A stretch of 64,000 nt of DNA from Bradyrhizobium sp. Ce-3 (GTDB lineage Bacteria; Pseudomonadota; Alphaproteobacteria; Rhizobiales; Xanthobacteraceae), in the NCBI RefSeq assembly GCF_022835695.1, contig NZ_BQUV01000009.1:124001-188000 (forward strand). The letters run 5' to 3'. The notes below the pieces were generated by a model. That model was not told the DNA's origin and ran no database searches. It saw nothing but the letters and a program-made list of their open reading frames with translations. The position numbers and the translations under genes were made by a program. Positions 17,011 through 26,695 of the stretch are shown here, in pieces. How positions within the stretch are numbered: position 1 is the stretch's first letter; every line of letters begins with the position of its first letter.

Positions 17011-19079
17011 GCGGAGCCTGCAAATGCCAGCACCGAGCGCGGCGGCGCCGTCATATCGGCACCGGACGCAAACTGCTCGGCCGATTGTTTGGCTTTGGTC
17101 GTGTTCAAGACCTGCTGCCAGCTCCTGTATTCCGCCATCCTCGGCATCCTGAACACGATCTCCTGCGGCGCGGCATTGAGCACGATAAAGATCGGCGCCT
17201 GTCCTGGTTCCATCGGCCCCAGCACGTAGGCCAGGAACCGGCTCTCGGGGAATTTCCAGTCGGATTCCTTCATCTCTTCCGCAGCCGGCGTCAGCCAAAT
17301 CACGCCATAGCTGCCGTCGGCGCGGCGGCCGTCGAGCCAGCGCTGGCAGCGGATCTGGCCGAAGCGCCGGCGCAGCGCGACGAGATGACCGATGAAATCG
17401 ATGGCGTCGTCGTCGGTGCCGAGACTGTCCCAGCCGACCCAGCCGGTCTCATTGTCCTGGCAATAGGCGTTGTTGTTGCCGGCTTGGGTGTTGGCGACCT
17501 CGTCGCCGGCCAGGATCAGCGGTGTGCCTTGTGCAAGCAGCAGGCAGGCCAGCGCATTCTTCCTGAGCTGGCGGCGCAGCGCGATGATGGCGGGATCGTC
17601 GGTCGGGCCTTCATGGCCGCAATTGTTGCTGTGGTTGTCGTTGGAGCCGTCGCGATTGTCCTCGCCATTGGCCTCATTGTGCTTCTCGTTGTAGCTGAAC
17701 AGGTCGGCGAGCGTGAAGCCGTCATGCACCGTGATGTGGTTGACGCTGGCGCGGGTGGCGCGGTTGTCGTGGTGAAACAGATCCGAGGACGCCGTCATGC
17801 GGCCCGAGATATCGCCGATCAGGCTGCCTTCGCCGCTCCAGTAGCGCCGCATCGCGCTGCGGTAGCGGTCGTTCCATTCCGACCATTGCGACGGAAACGC
17901 GCCGACCTGGTAGCCGCCGAGACCGAGGTCCCACGGCTCGGCGACCATCTTGGCGGTCGCCAGCACCGGGTCCTGGCGGATCGCGGCGAGGAAGGGATGG
18001 TTGCGATCGAAGCCGTTCGGCCCGCGCGCCAGCGTGGTGGCGAGATCGAAGCGGAAGCCGTCGACATGACAGACCTCGACCCAGTAGCGCAGCGAATCCA
18101 TCACCATCTGCAGCACGCGCGGATGGGTGAGATTGACCGAGCTGCCGCAGCCGGTGAAGTCGTCGTAGAAGCGCGGGTTCTCGCGGTTCAGCCAGTAATA
18201 GGAGGCATTGTCGATGCCGCGGAAGCACAGCGTCGGGCCCATATGGTTGCCCTCGGCGGTGTGGTTGTAGACGACATCGAGCAGCACCTCGATGCCGGCG
18301 TCGTGCAGCCGTGCGACTGTTGTACGAAACGAATCCAGCGCATTGTCCTGGGCGTAGCGCGCTTCCGGCGCGAAGAACGCGATCGTATTGTAGCCCCAGT
18401 AGTTCGACAGCTTCTTCTCGACCAGGATGCGGTCGTCGATCAGGCCGTGGATCGGCAACAGCTCGATGGTGGTGACGCCGAGCCGCTTGAGGTGGTCGAT
18501 CATCGCCGGCGACGACAGGCCGCCATAGGTGCCGCGCAAATTCGGCGACACGTCCTCACGCTTCTGGGTCAAGCCCTTGACGTGGGCTTCGTAGATGATG
18601 GTGTCTTCCCAGGGAATATGCGGCCGGATCTCGCGGCGGCCCCAGTTGAAGGTCTCGTCGACCACCACCGCCTTCGGCATGCCGCGCGCATTGTCGCGCC
18701 GGTCGAACGACAGGTCCTCGCGCGCGCTGCCGGTACGGTAAGCGAAATGCGCATCGCTCCACACCAGCCGGCCGGCGAGCCGCTTGGCATAGGGATCGAG
18801 CAGCAGCTTGTTGGCGTTGAAGCGGTGGCCGCGTTCCGGTGCGTAGGGCCCTGAGACGCGATAGCCGTAAAGCTGGCCCGGCGAGACGTCGTTGAGATAG
18901 CAATGCCAGACGTCCTCAGTGCGCTCCGGCATCTCGATCCGCTCGAGCTCGCGGCGGCCCTGGCCGTCGAACAGGCACAGCTCCACCTTCTCCGCATTGG
19001 CCGAGAACAGCGCAAAATTGGTGCCCCTGCCGTCCCAGCTTGCACCGAGCCGTGCGGACGTTCCTCCGGTCAGTCGCAT
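17007..19079 (-). CDS. glgX: Glycogen debranching enzyme GlgX
   Basis: GlgX (GH13 isoamylase type) hydrolyses alpha-1,6 branches of limit dextrins and so supplies linear maltodextrins for TreY and MalQ. The 690-aa product shows the N-terminal CBM48 domain (LGASWDGRGTNFALFSA), then YEAHVKGLT, VVYNHTAEGN, nucleophile motif GFRFDLATTLAR, MVAEPWDLG, and the GlgX-specific loop FSYNEKHNEANGEDNRDG. ATG 19079 is 3 bp after the glgB stop; a TTG immediately upstream would add one residue. The overlap with treZ and the close spacing to glgB place it in the middle of the operon. Confidence 0.95.
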   Translation of the reverse strand: MRLTGGTSARLGASWDGRGTNFALFSANAEKVELCLFDGQGRRELERIEMPERTEDVWHCYLNDVSPGQLYGYRVSGPYAPERGHRFNANKLLLDPYAKRLAGRLVWSDAHFAYRTGSAREDLSFDRRDNARGMPKAVVVDETFNWGRREIRPHIPWEDTIIYEAHVKGLTQKREDVSPNLRGTYGGLSSPAMIDHLKRLGVTTIELLPIHGLIDDRILVEKKLSNYWGYNTIAFFAPEARYAQDNALDSFRTTVARLHDAGIEVLLDVVYNHTAEGNHMGPTLCFRGIDNASYYWLNRENPRFYDDFTGCGSSVNLTHPRVLQMVMDSLRYWVEVCHVDGFRFDLATTLARGPNGFDRNHPFLAAIRQDPVLATAKMVAEPWDLGLGGYQVGAFPSQWSEWNDRYRSAMRRYWSGEGSLIGDISGRMTASSDLFHHDNRATRASVNHITVHDGFTLADLFSYNEKHNEANGEDNRDGSNDNHSNNCGHEGPTDDPAIIALRRQLRKNALACLLLAQGTPLILAGDEVANTQAGNNNAYCQDNETGWVGWDSLGTDDDAIDFIGHLVALRRRFGQIRCQRWLDGRRADGSYGVIWLTPAAEEMKESDWKFPESRFLAYVLGPMEPGQAPIFIVLNAAPQEIVFRMPRMAEYRSWQQVLNTTKAKQSAEQFASGADMTAPPRSVLAFAGSA

Positions 19080-19082
19080 CAA

Positions 19083-21230
19083 TCAGCTTTCCGGTACGAG
19101 GAAGATCGCAGCCAGCGGCGGAATGGTCAGGTTCAGCTCGGGCGTGGCGCCCTCCGAGGCACGGACCTCGCCGACATTGCCGACATTGGTGCCGCCGTAA
19201 TGGGCGGAATCCGAGTTGAACACCTCGTGCCACTTGCCGGCGAACGGCACCCGGACGCGATAGTTGCGATAGACGTTGGGCGAGAAGTTCAGGACTACGA
19301 GGCAGCGGGCGCGCTCGGCATTGCCCTTGCGGATCCAGCCGAACACATTGTTGCTGGCGTCGTCGGTGATGACCCATTCGAAGCCGGCCTGGTCGCAGTC
19401 GAGCTCATGCAGCGCCGGCAGCGCGCGATACAGCCGGTTGAGGTCGCGGACCACGTTCTGGATGCCGCTGTGCTTCGGCTGTTGCAGCAGGTGCCAGTCG
19501 ATCGAGTGGTCGTGATTCCACTCGCGCTCCTGGCCGAACTCGCAGCCCATGAACATCAGCTTTTTGCCGGGATGGCCGAACATGAAGCTGTAATAGGCGC
19601 GCAGGTTGGCGAAGCGCTGCCAGTCGTCGCCGGGCATGCGGCCGAGGATCGAGCGCTTGCCGTGCACGACCTCGTCGTGGGACAGCGGCAGGATGAAGTT
19701 CTCCGAGAAGGCGTAGTGCAGGCCGAACAGGATGTCGCCGTGATGGAATTTGCGGTGGATCGGATCCTTGCCGATGTATTTCAGCGTGTCGTGCATCCAG
19801 CCCATGTTCCACTTGTAGCCGAAGCCGAGCCCGCCATATTCGACCGGGCGCGACACCTGCGGCCATGCGGTGGATTCCTCCGCCGCGGTCGTCGCCTGCG
19901 GGAAGTGCGCGAACAGCTCGGTGTTGAAGCGGCGCAGGAAGTCGATCGCCTCGATGTTCTCCCGCCCGCCATATTTGTTCGGGATCCAGCCCCCGGCAGG
20001 GCGGCTGTAGTCGAGATACAGCATGGAGGCTACGGCATCGACGCGCAGCCCGTCGATGCCGTAGCGATCGAGCCAGAACAGCGCGTTCGACACCAGGAAG
20101 TTGGTGACCTCGGTGCGCCCGTAATTGTAGATCAGCGTGCCCCAGTCGAGATGACGGCCCTGCAGCGGATTGGCGTGCTCGTAGAGCGCGGTGCCGTCGA
20201 AATTGCCGAGGCCGTGCGGATCGTCGGGGAAATGCCCGGGCACCCAGTCGAGCAGCACGGCGAGCCCCGCGCCGTGGCAGGCATCGATCAGCGCGGCGAA
20301 ATCGTCGGGCGAGCCGAACCGGCTGGTCGGGGCGAACATGCCGGTCGGCTGGTAGCCCCAGGAGCCGTCGAACGGATGCTCTGATATCGGCAGGAATTCG
20401 ATATGGGTGAAGCCCATGTCGCTGGCATAGGCCGGGAGCTGCTCGGCCATCTCGCGATAGCTCAGCCACTCGTTGCGGCCCTTGCGGCGCCACGAGCCGA
20501 GATGGACCTCGTAGATCGACATCGGCGAGCTCAGCGCGTTGACGCGATCGGGCGCCGGGCGCGGGTGCGGGATCTTGCGCTCGTCGATCACGATCGAGGC
20601 GGTCTTCGGGCGCACCTCGGCGGCGAACGCCAGGGGGTCCGACTTCAGCGGCAGGTGCTGGCCGTTGCGACCGATGATCTCGAACTTGTAGTGGTCGCCG
20701 ACCCGCGCGCGCGGGATGAACAGCTCCCAATAGCCCGGGCCGCGCACCCGCATCGGGTGCCGCCGTCCATCCCAGAAATTGAAGTCGCCGACCACGCTGA
20801 CCCGCCGCGCATTCGGCGCCAGCACCACGAAGCCGATGCCGTCGACGCCGTCGAGCGTCATCGGATGCGCGCCGAGCGTGTCGTAGACGCGCTGGTGGGT
20901 GCCCTCGCCGAGCAGATAGAGATCGAAATCGCTCAGGATCGGCGGAAAGCGGTAGGCATCCTCCAGCTCGACGACGTTGTCGCCGAACCGCGCCCGAAGC
21001 TGGTAGCGCGTCGAGCCGTTCGGCAAGGGCCCTGCGAACAGGCCGGCATCGTGGATCCGCGCCAGCGGTGCCGTCTCGCCATGCTCGCCGATCGCCTCGA
21101 CATTGGTCGCATCAGGCAGGAAGGCGCGCACGACATTGCGATCCCCCTCGGCGTGGAGGCCGAGATAGTGGAACGGATCGGAATGGCGGCCTTCGATGAT
21201 GGCATAGGCTTCGGCGGGCAGTTTGTTCAT
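19083..21230 (-). CDS. glgB: 1,4-alpha-glucan branching enzyme GlgB
   Basis: GlgB (GH13) introduces alpha-1,6 branches into linear glucan, here presumably the product of GlgE. The 715-aa protein starts [19 protein letters not shown] and has the N-terminal domain and CBM48 ([20 protein letters not shown]). The barrel follows with [13 protein letters not shown], nucleophile motif [28 protein letters not shown] and [17 protein letters not shown] 21230 overlaps the treS-mak stop by 4 bp; the longer open frame upstream lies inside treS. Its position directly after the GlgE and TreS-Mak genes is the typical arrangement of the GlgE pathway. Confidence 0.96.
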   Translation of the reverse strand: MNKLPAEAYAIIEGRHSDPFHYLGLHAEGDRNVVRAFLPDATNVEAIGEHGETAPLARIHDAGLFAGPLPNGSTRYQLRARFGDNVVELEDAYRFPPILSDFDLYLLGEGTHQRVYDTLGAHPMTLDGVDGIGFVVLAPNARRVSVVGDFNFWDGRRHPMRVRGPGYWELFIPRARVGDHYKFEIIGRNGQHLPLKSDPLAFAAEVRPKTASIVIDERKIPHPRPAPDRVNALSSPMSIYEVHLGSWRRKGRNEWLSYREMAEQLPAYASDMGFTHIEFLPISEHPFDGSWGYQPTGMFAPTSRFGSPDDFAALIDACHGAGLAVLLDWVPGHFPDDPHGLGNFDGTALYEHANPLQGRHLDWGTLIYNYGRTEVTNFLVSNALFWLDRYGIDGLRVDAVASMLYLDYSRPAGGWIPNKYGGRENIEAIDFLRRFNTELFAHFPQATTAAEESTAWPQVSRPVEYGGLGFGYKWNMGWMHDTLKYIGKDPIHRKFHHGDILFGLHYAFSENFILPLSHDEVVHGKRSILGRMPGDDWQRFANLRAYYSFMFGHPGKKLMFMGCEFGQEREWNHDHSIDWHLLQQPKHSGIQNVVRDLNRLYRALPALHELDCDQAGFEWVITDDASNNVFGWIRKGNAERARCLVVLNFSPNVYRNYRVRVPFAGKWHEVFNSDSAHYGGTNVGNVGEVRASEGATPELNLTIPPLAAIFLVPES

Positions 21231-24200
21231 GCAACCTCTTGCGGCTGTTGCGCCAGGATCCTCAGCAGGCCGGTGAGCGGCACCCGCAGCCAATCCGGCC
21301 GGTTGGCCAGCTCATACTCGATCTCATAGAAGGCTTTCTCAAGCAGGAAAAAGTTGAGCAGGCGGTCGGCCGCCCTGGCCTCAGTGGGCCACAGGCGCTG
21401 CCCGGCCATGGTCTCGCGATAGGCGGCCAGCAGGGTGTCCGCGGCCTGGTCGCGCCACCCGGCCAGAGCAAGGCTCAGCCTGCCGCTCTCGTCGGGGGCG
21501 ACCTTGAGCGCGCGTTCCAGCGCGGCGGTCGCGGCATAGTCGATCGAGCGGATCAGCCCGGCAACGTCGCGCGCCGGCGGTGCCTTGCGGCGCCGCTCGG
21601 CGATGGTGCGGCCCGGTCCGCCGTCGAAATCGATGATGAAGACGTCGTCCTTGACCACCAGCAGCTGGCCGAGATGCAGGTCGCCGTGATGGCGGATGCT
21701 GAGCCCGTCGGTCTCGCGCGGCAGCAGCGCCTTCAGCCGCTCCGGCAGCATGTCGTGCTGGGCCTGCAATTGATCGGCGAGCAGCCGGTCGGCCTCCTTC
21801 AGCGCGCCGCGCCGCTGCTTCAGCGTGTCGAACACGCGCTCGGCGCGCGCCATGATCTCGTCGTTCCAGCGCTGCAGATCCTCAGGTCTGGTCGGCTCCG
21901 GCGCGAAGTCCGGCAGGTCGCGATTGCCGGCGAGCGCGATGTGCAGCTCGGCGAGGCGCTTGCCGCTGTGCGACAGGTGGCGCAGGTAAGTCGCATGATC
22001 GCCGTTCTCCTCCGGATGTTCGCTCGCCGCCAGCAGGCGCTGCCGCTCGATGAGGCGGTCGAGATGCGATGCGCCGACATTCCAGAGGTCGCCCTGGTTG
22101 ACGACCATGGCGTGCAGCACCGCGATCGCGCTGCGATTGTCGCCGTCCACCAGTTCGGAGGTGCCGAGCAGGGCGGGCGTGTTGGGGAAATTGACCACTT
22201 CGGTGAGGAAGCGGCCCATCTCGATCTCCGGATTGATGCCGACCTCGAGCTTGCGGTAGATCTTGGTGACGTACTCGTTGTCGACCAGCGCGGTCGAATG
22301 CGGTTGATCGTTCTCGAACACGCGGATCCGCTCCGGCTGCCGCACCGGGCGGTCGGAGAAGCGGCTGGTCGGCCGGAATTCGAGCTTGAGACCTTGCTCG
22401 CCCTCGTCGACCGTGAGGTTTTCCCGCAGATTGCGCAGGAACAGGCCGGTGAAGATCTGGTCGGTCGAGACATCGAGCAGCGTGCCCTCGCGTGCGCCCT
22501 GACGGACCGCGGCAAAGGCGCGCGGGTTGTAGCGCTCGCGGTCGAAGCGCACCCATTCGATCTGCATCGGCAGCACGTAGCGGCTGGTGATGCCGCGCTC
22601 CGTGGTTTCGAAGAAGATCAGCCAGGGCCGGTTGTCGCCGATGTCGCAGAACGGGATCGCAGACACCAGCGTCGGCTGGATCGCCTTCGCGGAATGCTCC
22701 GGGTACCAGCGCGTGCGGGAGAGATGGCCGGGCAGCACGTCGTGCTCGAACACGCCGCGCTCCCGCGCCAGCGAGGTCCAGGTCGAACCGAGCGGCACCA
22801 CCAGCGTTTCGAACTCCGGCACCGCCCGCGGCTTCACCGGCTCGGACTTGTCGCGCTCCTGCAGCTGGAACCAGTAGAAGCCGTAAGGCGCCAGCGTGAT
22901 CATGTAGGGCAGCTCACCGATCGCCGGGAAGCGCGTGCGTCCGAGCATCTCGAGCGGAATGCGGTCCTTGAAGGCGGAGAGATCGAGCTCGGTGGCCTGC
23001 GCTGAGCGCGACAGGTTGGCAACGCACAGGATCGCCTCGCCCTGGTACTGCCTGACATAGGCGAGCACCGAGCGGTTCTCGGGGCGGATGAAGGTCATGG
23101 TGCCGCGCCCGAAGGCGAGCGTCGACTTGCGCACCGCGATCAGCCGCTTGGTCGCCGACAGCAGCGACGACAGGCTGCGCGACTGCGCCTCGACATTGAC
23201 GGCCTCGTAGCCGTAGACCGGGTCCATGATCATCGGCGCGTAGAGCCGCGCCGGGTCGGCGCGCGAGAAACCGCCGTTGCGATCGGGCGACCATTGCATC
23301 GGTGTCCGCACGCCGTTGCGGTCGCCGAGATAGATGTTGTCGCCCATGCCGATCTCGTCGCCGTAATAGATGATCGGCGTGCCGGGGAACGACAGCAACA
23401 GCGAGTTCATCAGCTCGATCTTGCGGCGGTCATTGTCCATCAGCGGCGCGAGACGGCGACGGATGCCGACATTGATGCGGGCGCGCGGGTCGTTGGCATA
23501 GGTCGACCACAGATAGTCGCGCTCGACGTCGGTGACCATCTCAAGCGTCAGCTCGTCGTGATTGCGCAGGAACAGCGCCCATTGGGCCGCGGCCGGAATG
23601 TCGGGCGTCTGCCGCAGGATATCGGTGATCGGAAAGCGGTCTTCCTGGGCGATCGCCATGTAGATGCGCGGCATCAGCGGGAAGTGATAGGCCATGTGGC
23701 ATTCGTCGCCATGGCCGAAATATTCCTGCACGTCCTCCGGCCATTGATTGGCTTCGGCCAGCAGGATCTTGCCCTTGGCGTAGGCGTCGAGCTCCTGGCG
23801 CAGCCGCTTGATGATGGCGTGCGTCTCCGGCAGGTTCTCGTTGTTGGTGCCGTCGCGCTCGCACAGATAGGGGATGGCGTCGAGCCGAAAGCCGTCGACG
23901 CCGGTGTCGAGCCAGCGCTTCATCACCTGCACGATGGCGCGCACCACGCGCGGATTGTCGAAGTTCAGATCCGGCTGGTGCGAGAAGAAGCGGTGCCAGT
24001 AGAACTGGCCGGCTTCCGGATCCCAGGTCCAGTTCGACTTCTCGGTATCGGTGAAGATGATCCTCGTATCGAGGTATTTCTGGTCGGTATCGCTCCAGAC
24101 GTACCAGCTGCGCGCGCTCGAATTCGGCGGGCTGCGGCGCGCACGCTTGAACCAGGCGTGCTGGTCGGAGGTGTGATTGACGACGAGCTCGGTGATGACG

Positions 24201-24532
24201 CGCAGGCCGCGCTTCTTGGCTTCCTGGATGAAGCGCTTGAAATCCTTCATCGTCCCGAAATCGGGATTGATGTCGCCATAGTCGCCGATGTCGTAGCCGT
24301 CGTCGCGGCCCGGCGAGGGATAGAACGGCAGCAGCCACAGCGCGGTGACGCCGAGTTCCTGCAGGTAGCCGAGCTTCTCCGTCAGGCCCGTGAAGTCGCC
24401 GATGCCGTCATTGTTGCTGTCGGCGAACGCCTTGACGTGCAGCTGGTAGATGATGGCGTCCTTGTACCACAGCTGGTCCGCGGTCTCGGTTGCGATCTTC
24501 ACCTCGGTGTTGACGGAGGAGAAAACGTTCAT
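21227..24532 (-). CDS. treS: Trehalose synthase fused to maltokinase (TreS-Mak)
   Basis: A bifunctional 1101-aa protein. The N-terminal half (about residues 15-555) is GH13 trehalose synthase interconverting maltose and trehalose, with [54 protein letters not shown] and [19 protein letters not shown]. The C-terminal half (about 575-1101) is a maltokinase with the aminoglycoside-phosphotransferase-like fold, with [16 protein letters not shown] and [13 protein letters not shown]; it makes maltose 1-phosphate, the GlgE donor. ATG 24532 has AAGGAG 6 bp upstream; an upstream extension is not supported. It starts 10 bp after the glgE stop. In many bacteria the two activities are separate genes, and the fusion ties them stoichiometrically. 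Confidence 0.95.
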   Translation of the reverse strand: MNVFSSVNTEVKIATETADQLWYKDAIIYQLHVKAFADSNNDGIGDFTGLTEKLGYLQELGVTALWLLPFYPSPGRDDGYDIGDYGDINPDFGTMKDFKRFIQEAKKRGLRVITELVVNHTSDQHAWFKRARRSPPNSSARSWYVWSDTDQKYLDTRIIFTDTEKSNWTWDPEAGQFYWHRFFSHQPDLNFDNPRVVRAIVQVMKRWLDTGVDGFRLDAIPYLCERDGTNNENLPETHAIIKRLRQELDAYAKGKILLAEANQWPEDVQEYFGHGDECHMAYHFPLMPRIYMAIAQEDRFPITDILRQTPDIPAAAQWALFLRNHDELTLEMVTDVERDYLWSTYANDPRARINVGIRRRLAPLMDNDRRKIELMNSLLLSFPGTPIIYYGDEIGMGDNIYLGDRNGVRTPMQWSPDRNGGFSRADPARLYAPMIMDPVYGYEAVNVEAQSRSLSSLLSATKRLIAVRKSTLAFGRGTMTFIRPENRSVLAYVRQYQGEAILCVANLSRSAQATELDLSAFKDRIPLEMLGRTRFPAIGELPYMITLAPYGFYWFQLQERDKSEPVKPRAVPEFETLVVPLGSTWTSLARERGVFEHDVLPGHLSRTRWYPEHSAKAIQPTLVSAIPFCDIGDNRPWLIFFETTERGITSRYVLPMQIEWVRFDRERYNPRAFAAVRQGAREGTLLDVSTDQIFTGLFLRNLRENLTVDEGEQGLKLEFRPTSRFSDRPVRQPERIRVFENDQPHSTALVDNEYVTKIYRKLEVGINPEIEMGRFLTEVVNFPNTPALLGTSELVDGDNRSAIAVLHAMVVNQGDLWNVGASHLDRLIERQRLLAASEHPEENGDHATYLRHLSHSGKRLAELHIALAGNRDLPDFAPEPTRPEDLQRWNDEIMARAERVFDTLKQRRGALKEADRLLADQLQAQHDMLPERLKALLPRETDGLSIRHHGDLHLGQLLVVKDDVFIIDFDGGPGRTIAERRRKAPPARDVAGLIRSIDYAATAALERALKVAPDESGRLSLALAGWRDQAADTLLAAYRETMAGQRLWPTEARAADRLLNFFLLEKAFYEIEYELANRPDWLRVPLTGLLRILAQQPQEVA

Positions 24533-24542
24533 GGCGGCTCCT

Positions 24543-26492
24543 TCAGGCGACACAGCGCAACAGCAACGCGGGATCGCGCGCAGGATCGATACGCAGGCGG
24601 ATGCCTCCCCATTCGAGCGCATGGCGCTCGCCGGTGACAAGGTCTTCCACGGCGGTGGCGGCGCGGCGATCGTCGCCACGGCCGACCATGACGTCGCCGA
24701 GCGGCAGCCAGACCTCACGCGGCTCGGCCGACAATGCAATCGCAGCCGCGATCACATTGCCCTGATCGGCCGCCTCCTTGACGAAACCGATCACGCCGCC
24801 ATCATCGACAGGGATAAAGCGCAAATCGGCGAATTGTTGCAGGGCCGGGTTGCCGCGCCTGATTTGATTGAGCGCGGCGATATAGGGCTTGATGTTCCCG
24901 GCCTGATCCCAGTCGCGGACCCTGATCTGGTATTTCTCGGAATTGAGATAGTCCTCGCCGCCGGGGACCGGCGTGTGCTCGCGCAGCTCGAAGCCGCTAT
25001 AGATGCCGTAGTTGCTGGAAAGCGTCGCGGCCAGCGCGAGACGCGACTTGAACATCCAGGATTCGCCGCTTTGCAGGTGGAAGGGCAGGATGTCGGGTGT
25101 GTTGACGAAGAAATTCGGCCGAAAGAAGTCACGCTCGGGATAGGCGATCAACTCGCCGAGATACTGTTCGAGCTCGAAGCGCTGGGTACGCCAGGTGAAA
25201 TAGCTGAAGGACTGCGTGAAGCCGAGCTTGGCGAGACCCTTCATCAGTTTCGGCCGCGCGAAGGTCTCCGCAAGGAACAGCACGTCGGCATCGCGGTCCT
25301 GCACCTCGCGAATCAGCCATTCCCAGAATGCCAGCGGCTTGGTGTGCGGATTGTCGACCCGGAAGATCTTGACGCCCTGCTGGACCCAGAACAGCACGAC
25401 GTCGCGCAGCGCGCGCCACAGCGCGGCGGCATCCGCCGATCCGAAATCCGGATTGACGACGTCGTCCCAGCGCTGCGGCGGATGTTCGGCGGCACGCATC
25501 GAGCCGTCCGGGCGCCGCTTGAACCATTCCGGATGCGCGGTCAACCAGGGATGATCCGGCGAGCATTGCACCGCGAAATCGAGCGCGACCTCGAGGCCAT
25601 GGGCATGACAGGCCGCAACGAAGGCGCGGAAATCCTCGAGGGTGCCGAGCTCCGGATGCACGGCATCGTGACCGCCCTCCGCCGATCCGATCGCATAGGG
25701 GCTGCCGGGATCGCCCGGCTGCGCGATCGCGGCATTGTTGCGGCCCTTGCGGTGCGTGCGCCCGATCGGGTGGATCGGTGCCAGCAGCACGACGTCGAAG
25801 CCCATCGCGGCGATGTCGGGCAATCGCGCAATGCAGTCGTTGAAGGTCGCGTGCGCGCCCGGCATCTTGCCCTGGCTGCGCGGAAACATCTGATACCAGG
25901 CCCCGCTGCGCGCCCGCGGCCGGTCGGCGGTCAGGGGGTAGAGCTGCGATCGCATCAGGTCGCGGCGGAACTGGCTGCCCGCCATCGCTGCCTGCAATTC
26001 CGGTGCGAGCAGGGCGCCGGGCTCGCCGGTCTGCAGAAAGCTTTCGCACTGCCGGATGATGACCGCGGCGGCCGCCGGCCCGCCGGCCTGGGCCTGGGTC
26101 AGCATGCCCGCGCCCTCGATCGCATCCAGCGTGTGGTCGCCGCCGTCGCGCTGCTTCTGCTCGAAGCGGTGCCGCCAGCTTGCGAACGGGTCGGTCCAGG
26201 CCTCGATCGCGAAGCTGTAGCGGCCGGGCCGGTCAGGCACGAAGCTGCCGCCCCAGCGGTCGTCGCTGTGCGGCGTCATCGGCGCAGCCTGCCATTCGGT
26301 GTCGCCGTCGCGCCGCCACACCAATGCCGCCGATATCACGTCATGTCCGTCCCGATAGATGTCGGCCCAGACCTCGACAGCTTCGCCCGCGATGCGCTTG
26401 ACGGGGAAACGGCCGCCATCGACCGACGGATAGACGTCGGTGATATGAAAAGTGCCATGGGCACTCTCGACAGGCCGGAGGGTTTTGTTCAC
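24543..26492 (-). CDS. glgE: Alpha-1,4-glucan:maltose-1-phosphate maltosyltransferase GlgE
   Basis: GlgE (GH13_3) transfers maltosyl units from maltose 1-phosphate to alpha-glucan. The 649-aa product opens with FHITDVYPSVDGGRFPVKR and has the N-terminal beta-sandwich, MGFDVVLLAPIHPIGRTHRKG, the nucleophile motif FRVDNPHTKP, the acid/base Glu in VLFLAETFARPK, and NFFVNTPDILPF. The start is GTG 26492: no ATG, GTG or TTG is in frame between it and the putative promoter, and any longer frame would run into divergent malQ. It heads the operon; with TreS-Mak and GlgB it completes the trehalose-to-glucan pathway first described in mycobacteria. Confidence 0.93.
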   Translation of the reverse strand: MNKTLRPVESAHGTFHITDVYPSVDGGRFPVKRIAGEAVEVWADIYRDGHDVISAALVWRRDGDTEWQAAPMTPHSDDRWGGSFVPDRPGRYSFAIEAWTDPFASWRHRFEQKQRDGGDHTLDAIEGAGMLTQAQAGGPAAAAVIIRQCESFLQTGEPGALLAPELQAAMAGSQFRRDLMRSQLYPLTADRPRARSGAWYQMFPRSQGKMPGAHATFNDCIARLPDIAAMGFDVVLLAPIHPIGRTHRKGRNNAAIAQPGDPGSPYAIGSAEGGHDAVHPELGTLEDFRAFVAACHAHGLEVALDFAVQCSPDHPWLTAHPEWFKRRPDGSMRAAEHPPQRWDDVVNPDFGSADAAALWRALRDVVLFWVQQGVKIFRVDNPHTKPLAFWEWLIREVQDRDADVLFLAETFARPKLMKGLAKLGFTQSFSYFTWRTQRFELEQYLGELIAYPERDFFRPNFFVNTPDILPFHLQSGESWMFKSRLALAATLSSNYGIYSGFELREHTPVPGGEDYLNSEKYQIRVRDWDQAGNIKPYIAALNQIRRGNPALQQFADLRFIPVDDGGVIGFVKEAADQGNVIAAAIALSAEPREVWLPLGDVMVGRGDDRRAATAVEDLVTGERHALEWGGIRLRIDPARDPALLLRCVA

Positions 26493-26562
26493 GGTGATGC
26501 CGCCATTGAAAATGCAAATGACGTCCCGACGCCGGGAAGGAGGCGCGCCAGACCCATATAGA

Positions 26563-26587
26563 AAGCCGCTCGCCGGGCAATGGTTCC
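26563..26587 (-). promoter_or_regulatory. Candidate EcfG-type promoter of the glgE-treY operon (weak -10)
   Basis: On the minus strand GGAAC (26587-26583), a 16-bp spacer, then GCTT (26566-26563). It fits GGAAC-N18-TT but lacks the full CGTT. Its -35 is nearly back to back with that of the malQ promoter, together forming GGTTCCCGGTGGGAAC. The leader to GTG 26492 would be about 65 nt. Confidence 0.4.
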
Positions 26588-26592
26588 CGGTG

Positions 26593-26617
26593 GGAACGCC
26601 GGATAGGGTAGAGCGTT
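26593..26617 (+). promoter_or_regulatory. EcfG-type (general stress) promoter of malQ
   Basis: GGAAC (26593-26597), a 16-bp spacer and CGTT (26614-26617), an exact EcfG consensus match, 78 bp before the malQ ATG. It would place malQ and the following GH15 gene in the general stress regulon. Confidence 0.7.
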
Positions 26618-26695
26618 GAACATCAACTATCCCTTTCCCGTATCTGTACAATTTAGCAACGATCCCGATACCGTTGCGAGCAGGCAGCGTGCCGA

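Noticed and set aside
24533-24739. N-terminal extension of TreS-Mak by about 69 residues
   Set aside because: The extension overlaps glgE coding sequence, lacks TreS similarity, and the ATG at 24532 has a strong ribosome-binding site.
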